From contig JAWUZG010000084.1 in NCBI GenBank assembly GCA_036785705.1, positions 11,979,501 through 12,043,500 of the forward strand: a stretch of 64,000 nt of DNA, given 5' to 3'. Shown here piece after piece: positions 57,601 through 64,000 of the stretch (its first letter is position 1; each line of letters starts with the position of its first letter). Position numbers and translations under genes: made by a program. The notes beneath the pieces are model-generated. The model saw only the letters and a program-made list of their open reading frames with translations. It was not told where the DNA came from and searched no databases. The stretch comes from Acanthornis magna. Its lineage: Eukaryota; Chordata; Aves; Passeriformes; Acanthizidae.

Positions 57601-60600
57601 TGTGTGTTGGAGCACTTTTCCTTGATGCACATAATGTTCCTTCAAGTGTAGAAGTAGCTCAAGATGCAGGGTGAATACAACTTCTAGTATTCACTTTAAC
57701 CTCCCCAATAAGAAACCTAGAAAAATGTGAAAATACCTGTTATCACTGAATTTAGGTAAAATTTTGGTATATAAATTTTGAGAGATATGTATAAATACGG
57801 CCCTCACCTGCATGTGCATCCTTGCTGTAACACTGCAGCTTCAGTGCCTTTTCCCAGTCATGAAGCAATTTTCATCAAGCATTTGAAAAAGACATCTTTG
57901 CCATGTTCATGGTAATGGTATTTCTCAGTAGCTAAGTAGGAATTATGGTAGTTTGACATTGATCTTGTAGTCTCATAACATATTGATACGGACAAAGGCC
58001 TGAAATCAAGTAGTTTAGGAAAAGTATGCAAAGCAAAGAATGCAAAATGTAGATTATAGTAATTATTTTTGTTTTGGCTGTGGAATTGGGGAAGAGACTT
58101 ATTCGGCAAAGTTCATGCAGAATGTCTTGGTAGACACAGTAGTATCCTTTCCTCAGTTTCTGTCCAGTACCCGAAGTGTGACTTCTTTTTTTTCCTGAGA
58201 GCAGGCAAGGGTAATTTTCTTACTGCATTACTAAAACATGACAAATGGCAATCTTGTCTAACCAGAACAGCAAAGCTCTTCTGTCAGCCAGTCCTTTTGT
58301 TTCCTAGTAAATAAACATCCATTCAAGGGTTGTAATGGACTATGAGGGAAAAGGTGTAAATGTAGCCATAGAACAAATTCTAGGCAAAATGGAGATTTTA
58401 AGCAAGACAGCATCAGAAAAGCCTCCTATACTGAAGTGTTGCTCAATGACAGATGTGTGCTTAATGGTGTTATTTTTAAACCCAGGTCTTTCTCCATGAT
58501 TGGCTTAAACTCAGGGCTCTTCCACTGTACATGCTAACTTTTCTTTTTCCTTGATCAGTGAGATTTGGGTTAATTTCCTTTATTTTATGGTGTTTCTCCC
58601 CCAGGATGTAATCTGTGATTTGCCTCTTAAACAGAGTTTACAGCAGTGCAAGCGTGTCACAGTAATAAAAATATTAGTGTCCTGTAAAGTGATAATCTAG
58701 CTGTAATTTGGAAGGCAATTCTGTTATAAGTAGACCTTTTCATAACCACTGTAGGCTTCCAGGAGGGTTTTTTAAAAAAAGCAGCTCTCAGATATTCTGA
58801 ACCTAAAAAGGAAACTTCTGATGGTTTGAGATAATTCAAGTACTTCTGTTTTGTATTATCTTTGTATAAAGAAGTGATGTTTTCCATAATTTTTCCTCTT
58901 TTGGGTGGTTTTTTTGGTTTTTAATTTTATTACTGCCATGATTTCCCTCCGTGGCTTAACTTGCTGTTGAAGAAATGTTAGTTAGAAACAATGGACATGA
59001 TACTACCCAACAGTTCTGTGTACACAAGCTTTTTTTATTCTACCAGTTCCTTATTAAACTAGGCCAGTGCACTTCCAGAATATATTAGTGTAGAGCCTGA
59101 AAAAACATGTATGGTAGTCTTAACCTTAAATCGTACCACTCTTTGTTCAAATCAGTCCAGAATTTGTAGGAGACGGTTGATCTCAAGATCATATCATCAT
59201 GTTGGGGTTTGTAAAACGCTGGAAGTTTTATATTATCGAAGTATTCAAAGCAAATGGGTAAGTGAATGGCTCTGAAGCCATTTTCCTCATCACAAAATCC
59301 GAGCATAGAAACTGGCTGTATTTTTGTAAGAAGTTTTAGTAAAACACCAAGCAGGCTACTCATGCTATGCCGTCATAAATACATGAGTATTTATGTCCCA
59401 CATCTAGCAGAGCTCTCTCGCAGGCAAGACTGGCAGGCACAGCCAAGATTCTGCTGTGAGGGTGTTAATGGTTTCTTGCGTGCAACATTTTTACTATAGT
59501 CAAGTGTCAGGAATTGTCCTCTAAAACTTCAGGGTTTTTTTTTTCCCAGCAAATTTGCAAATCTCTCATTTAACATGCTGAATAAGAATTGTTAATTTTT
59601 GCAAATGGCTTGAAATACTTAGCAGTTTGTGATGTTTGAGGATTCCTCAAAGGCAAGATCTTCACGCTTTTCCTTCCGTAACTGTTTTGAAATGCAGCAG
59701 TGTAACGTGAGCTGTGACAAAGCCTTGGTGTGTGTGTGTGAAGCCCAGTGTCCATCTCCAGCACACGCCTTCCCAAGCACGCTGACCAAACAGGTTTTAC
59801 TGCCGAGCTGGGAAGTGGCCCCTCCTCTGGGCTCAGCTGCCCCAATGCAAACACTGCTCATGCTTACGCATTTGCTGAACGCCTGCTGGAAAGTTCTTCG
59901 CCAGTATAATAAAATTTGAACTATTTCAGGGTTTAGGTTAGGAACTTTATGACATTGTTTATGTGGCTAAATCTGTGTTGGCCTCCTGTTGCTCTGATCT
60001 GTGCTGGGCCTGTGCAGTACTAAGAAATCAAATTAGCTTGGATGAAGCATCTCTGTGTTGAATTGTGTGTGGAATGCAAATGTGCACTGGTCTGGGGGTG
60101 AACCAAGTCAATTTTGTGACTTCTGGATTTTGTGGTCCTGCTCTTCAGAAGTAGTAGCTAAGGAGTTATTCTGTAAATGCCAGGAATTACAACGAATAGT
60201 TTCTCATTACATAATGTAAGCTCTGTGTGTTATATTTTGTAATGCATGCCTGGGGAAAAATCTCATAGAATAAATTTCATGCTTATTTCATGAATTGTTT
60301 TTTCCTCATGCTGTCATCTAAATGTGACATTACCAGATAAAATCATTTGCTGTACTTAAATGAAGCTTTTCTTAGCACCAAAAAGGAGGGAAACTTTTAT
60401 TTCCTTAGTGTCTCTCCATCTGTCTGGGAAAACTCTACAAGTTCTCTCCCAGCATCTCCCCTTTTTCCTTCTATGTCTTTCCCACCCAAGCATAGATAGT
60501 CCTGACCAATAACAGTGCTGACACAGATACCCTCCTTTCCTGTGCTGATTACAGCTTTGACTCCTTATCCTAGAGTTTTGTGCCAATTGCAATTAGGATT

Positions 60601-63600
60601 TTATTTTCCATGCCATATTTACCTAAGTTTGTGGAAACAGTAGTTGTGTTGTAAAACTTACAGGGAGAGTTCTGTATTTATGTAGCAAGTAGTTCTGAAT
60701 ATGTTAAACAATCCCTGGGGAGAACTTCTTAGCCAAGTTTTAGAAGTTTTACCTCTTTATACGAAGCTTGAGTTCCAGTATATTTGGGGGAGGAAAAGAA
60801 AAGGAGTCTTTAATTTTAGCTTTTCTGTATCAAATGCATATTGCACTAATGCTTCCCTGGAGTGCAGCCTAGCTAAACTTTAAAATTAGGGCAAGAAAAT
60901 GAAGGAATGGTAAAATCTTAGATGAAATTGTCACTTGTATTATCTCTGGGCAGGAACTAACAGCAGCTGCAATGGTAGAAATTCAGCATCTCAATCTTTA
61001 CAGTGTGCTCTAAGTACCCATGCAGCCCATCAGCAGGTACTCTGCTTAATATGGCTTCTTCCTCTGACCTACTTGGTGAGATGCATGCCTTGAAAGACAT
61101 TTTTGGGCACTCAAAATGATAAATGCATTAGCTTCACTGGCACACCTTCAGTTTGTGTTTGCTTCTCACCCTTTTCCCCACTGAAAGAAAAAAGGGATTT
61201 CACCCTTGCTGAGATAGATGTTGCATGTCACTCCAGCTCCAGTGGCACCTGAAGCTATTACATGGGCTTTTGCTAAGCATTTTTTGTCTCTGTGGAAGAC
61301 AGTTCACGATGGTGATGGATTTGAGCTCTTTATTTGCAAATATTTTCCAGTTTATTGTTCCTTTCTCTAGTTGTGCCAAGTATATTGTTTTGCAAACTGG
61401 AAAGAGGAAAACCTTCTGCCTCCTGAGGCTGTGCCATGGTGGTGTTTTACTGTACTGGAATGAACTATGTAAGAAAAGGTACTGTATAGGGACTGCTTCA
61501 TCCTCACTGAAACAGGGTGCTATAGGATGGTGTGCAACACCTTAGTATAGAAAGCAGAGAACCTTTGCATTTGAAAGCAGGGGAAGCTTTAAGCAGAATG
61601 AAGTAACATTAGAACTTGCCTAGGATTCAGAATAATAACTTTTAGTAAGAGAAATTATTTTTATATTTAGTGATAAGTTTTCTGCAAACTAAGGTCTGAA
61701 TCAGATGTTTCTCTCCAACTCCATGGCAATGCTTTGACTCAGAATCTACTTGCCACAAACTTGTCTGAACAGCTGCACAGGAAACAAGTGTCCTCTCAGT
61801 GTGTGTTTTCAGAGGGCTTCTGTCATTTTAGGTGGGCTGACTCAGGAGGACTGAAACGCAGGTGATAAAAATGAACTCTGTTCTCTACTTCAAATCACCT
61901 CTTCATTTAGAGTCTGAGTGTGACCATCCCATAATTTATTAATAGTGCTCAGGTATTAGTTCAATGCTGGTCGAGTTGAGTATCTCTTGTTGAGCTGCTG
62001 CTGTTGCTGCTTCCTTCAACACATTAATGTTCTTCATCTCTCATCCATACACACTTGGTGAACTTGACATTTGGGGTTTTAGAACAACAGATGCACCTAC
62101 ACACTTGTCAGAAATATAGTACCTTTAAGAATATGATTTCTCTGTTTGGTACATACAGCAGCACTCTTTCCTTTTCCTTTGCTCTTTATTTTTTGAAGTA
62201 AAGTGGTGTTTGATGAACCCTTGATTCTTTTCATTTTGTGCATCCTTTCAAAAAACCCTTAATATAAATTTTTTTGAGTTCCTGATGAAGCTTTACTGAT
62301 GTTTTGAGCTAATTTGCTCTTCTTGCTGCAAATGATTGATCGTTTGTCATGTTATGGATGAAGTGAGAATATCGTGTACCATTTTTTTGCTCTCTGCCTG
62401 TTGTAGAAAAAACACTCCATAGTATGAAGAAGCCAAAGATGATTGCAGGAGACACTGACTTGTCATCATTTTCAGTTTCCAATAAAGCAGCAAATGTAGA
62501 CACCTTGTCACTTACAAACGTGCTGTTTTTAAGCGCAGTCTTTTATGCATAAACTTTCTGCAGTGTGTGTGGCCACTTCGATAAGGTTTGTGTCACAACA
62601 CTGTGTGTGGCCAGGAAGACTTATTTCTCCTGCTATTATCTCAAGTGGAGCTGAATGCACACCTTTAAAAATCTATTTGCCCCTTCACTCTGACCACTCC
62701 AAACTGCCTTTTGAGATGGAGACAACTTGTCTTCAGGCTGTCTTCTATCCTAAATCCATGCCTTTAGAGCTGATACCGAGCAGAGCTGCTCGTGCCATCT
62801 GCTGCTCTGTGAGGATGACAAAATGGAGAGCAAATGTAATCTCAGTATAAATACAGCTTAGAGGCAAGCTAAAGGATAAAATGTTCTCATTGTTGGTTTT
62901 CAGTGGTTCCAGAGACCTGGGGGTACCCTGTAACATAACTGGAAAGGGTACTTGGCTAGGTGGTATCAGGGCACACTAAAGTCAAACAAAAGGGCTAATG
63001 AGCTGGCAAAATTGAAATGTTATATGTCAGGCAGGGACACACAGTAAACTTAAGCTTAATTTAAAACAAACTTTACAGTCTGATGTTACAAGGCTTCATT
63101 TCTATGCACATAAATGCTGAATTGTACCTTAGTCAAAATAATGGTTATGATTTCTTTTTTTTTTTCCCCCCCTTGACGTGGTTTGTTTGTCTGGGTTGAA
63201 TACAACTCACTTTCTTTGCCAACCTCCAAGTACCAGCATACATCCCTGTGGTGGCTGCTTTATGTATGCTTTTTATGGAACTGTAAAAGGGGCAAATAAG
63301 TATATAATGGTTAACTGCTGCTTGTAACAACATTATAAATACAAAGCATTATTCATAAAGTTTATAAATATCATTCCTTGCCTTGGTAGTTGGGGTCAGT
63401 GTAGAAAGCTTTCTATCAGTAGTGTTCTGTTAGCACATGTGTAAGTGATGAGAAATGGGGCTCCCCTCTTCCCAATGCACAGTTTTGCCCTTCCTCTGTG
63501 CCTCTGGTGATGTCACTGTTTTGCTGATGTGTCTGTAGGTCCAATACAAGTGGTGAAGCTGTTTGTAGGTCTATTCACAGGTTATTTATTTCTGTTAACG

Positions 63601-64000
63601 TTTTAGTGATGATTTCAATACACAACTCTGCCTGTCTGGTAGGTAAGCCACATGCTAGAAGCAGTTCACCGGTGCTGAAGCACACTTGGGCTAAGGTCGA
63701 TCCCACAGTTGTTACAGGCACAGGATGTTGAGGAAGCAAGTGAAAAGAGGCTTCTGATGAATGTAAATAGGCAGGATTTCAGATGGCTGTAAGACACACC
63801 CTTAAGGAAGTGTAGATATGCATCCTTCAGAATATGCATAGGTGGAGATTAGACCAGCAGCTGTGTTCAAATAAACATTTCTTGTAGATGGAGTGCTCTT
63901 CTTTCTGGATGAAGCAACTCTCAAACCCATTTGTGTCTGCACGTGTGCTCGAAATCTTGTCAAAGTTGTAAGAATCTGTACTGCACATGTGGTTTAAATT
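51631..64000. other. Non-coding stretch, no gene seen
   Basis: Unique-looking sequence. Open frames up to about 106 codons (61225-61545 plus; 56783-57091 plus, hydrophobic) carry no recognised domain. A GC-richer segment at about 54890-55110 ends in a donor-like CAGGTAGGT near 55110. A (GT)6-type run lies at 59728-59740. A weak MIR-like segment may lie at 53325-53370. No confident transposon. Confidence 0.5.
63155..63172. repeat. T11C7 pyrimidine tract
   Basis: Eleven T followed by seven C on the plus strand, preceded by TTTC. It is one of several T-then-C tracts in the window and could form triplex DNA. Confidence 0.92.

Noticed and set aside
59085..59363. 92-codon minus-strand frame with a protein-like residue mix
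   Set aside because: It looked somewhat like part of an old transposase or cellular exon, but no motif or splice boundary could be identified.

Overview
The window looks like nuclear DNA of a bird, most likely a gene desert or the inside of a very long intron. The key evidence is three copies of the CR1 (chicken repeat 1) LINE. Two are recognisable by their ORF2 C-terminal reading frame or 3' end (21183-21688 on the minus strand; 47836-48198 on the plus strand, ending in the ATTCTATG-type 3' repeat of CR1). A third is much older (about 40070-40600, minus strand). The rest is AT-rich, CpG-poor sequence with T-rich and G/T-rich tracts of a kind I associate with songbird genomes; the songbird assignment is a guess. 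There is no bacterial-type gene packing, operon, CRISPR array, rRNA, or tRNA that I can see.

No protein-coding gene can be called with confidence. Nearly all open frames are 60-130 codons and look like chance, as expected for 64 kb of non-coding DNA. The best exon-like signal is at 5366-5766: a 199-base open block bounded by good splice sites, then a short block with a strong acceptor encoding 21 charged, coiled-coil-like residues before a stop. The two blocks do not join in frame, so they are reported as low-confidence exon or pseudogene candidates. The longest frame outside the CR1s (169 codons, 8535-9044 minus) shows no recognisable domain.

Layout: 1-5365 unique sequence with homopolymer tracts; 5366-5766 exon-like pair; 5767-19780 unique sequence with an 84-base tandem duplication (10667-10834), a near-perfect 29-base palindrome (17484-17512) and a group of short tandem duplications (18592-19974); 19800-19925 a CpG-rich patch; 21183-21688 CR1; 21689-40069 unique sequence with several strong inverted repeats (32123-32156, 33115-33144, 37903-37947); 40070-40600 old CR1; 43259-43290 another inverted repeat; 47836-48198 CR1; 48199-64000 unique sequence with a second CpG-rich patch at 51470-51630. 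Several stretches (about 7850-8060, 29100-29310, 32600-32870, 49390-49530, 50080-50420) have the texture of conserved non-coding elements, but conservation cannot be measured from one sequence.

I did not find a convincing undescribed system. The most checkable oddities are the exon-like pair, the inverted repeats, the 84-base duplication and the two isolated CpG-rich patches.
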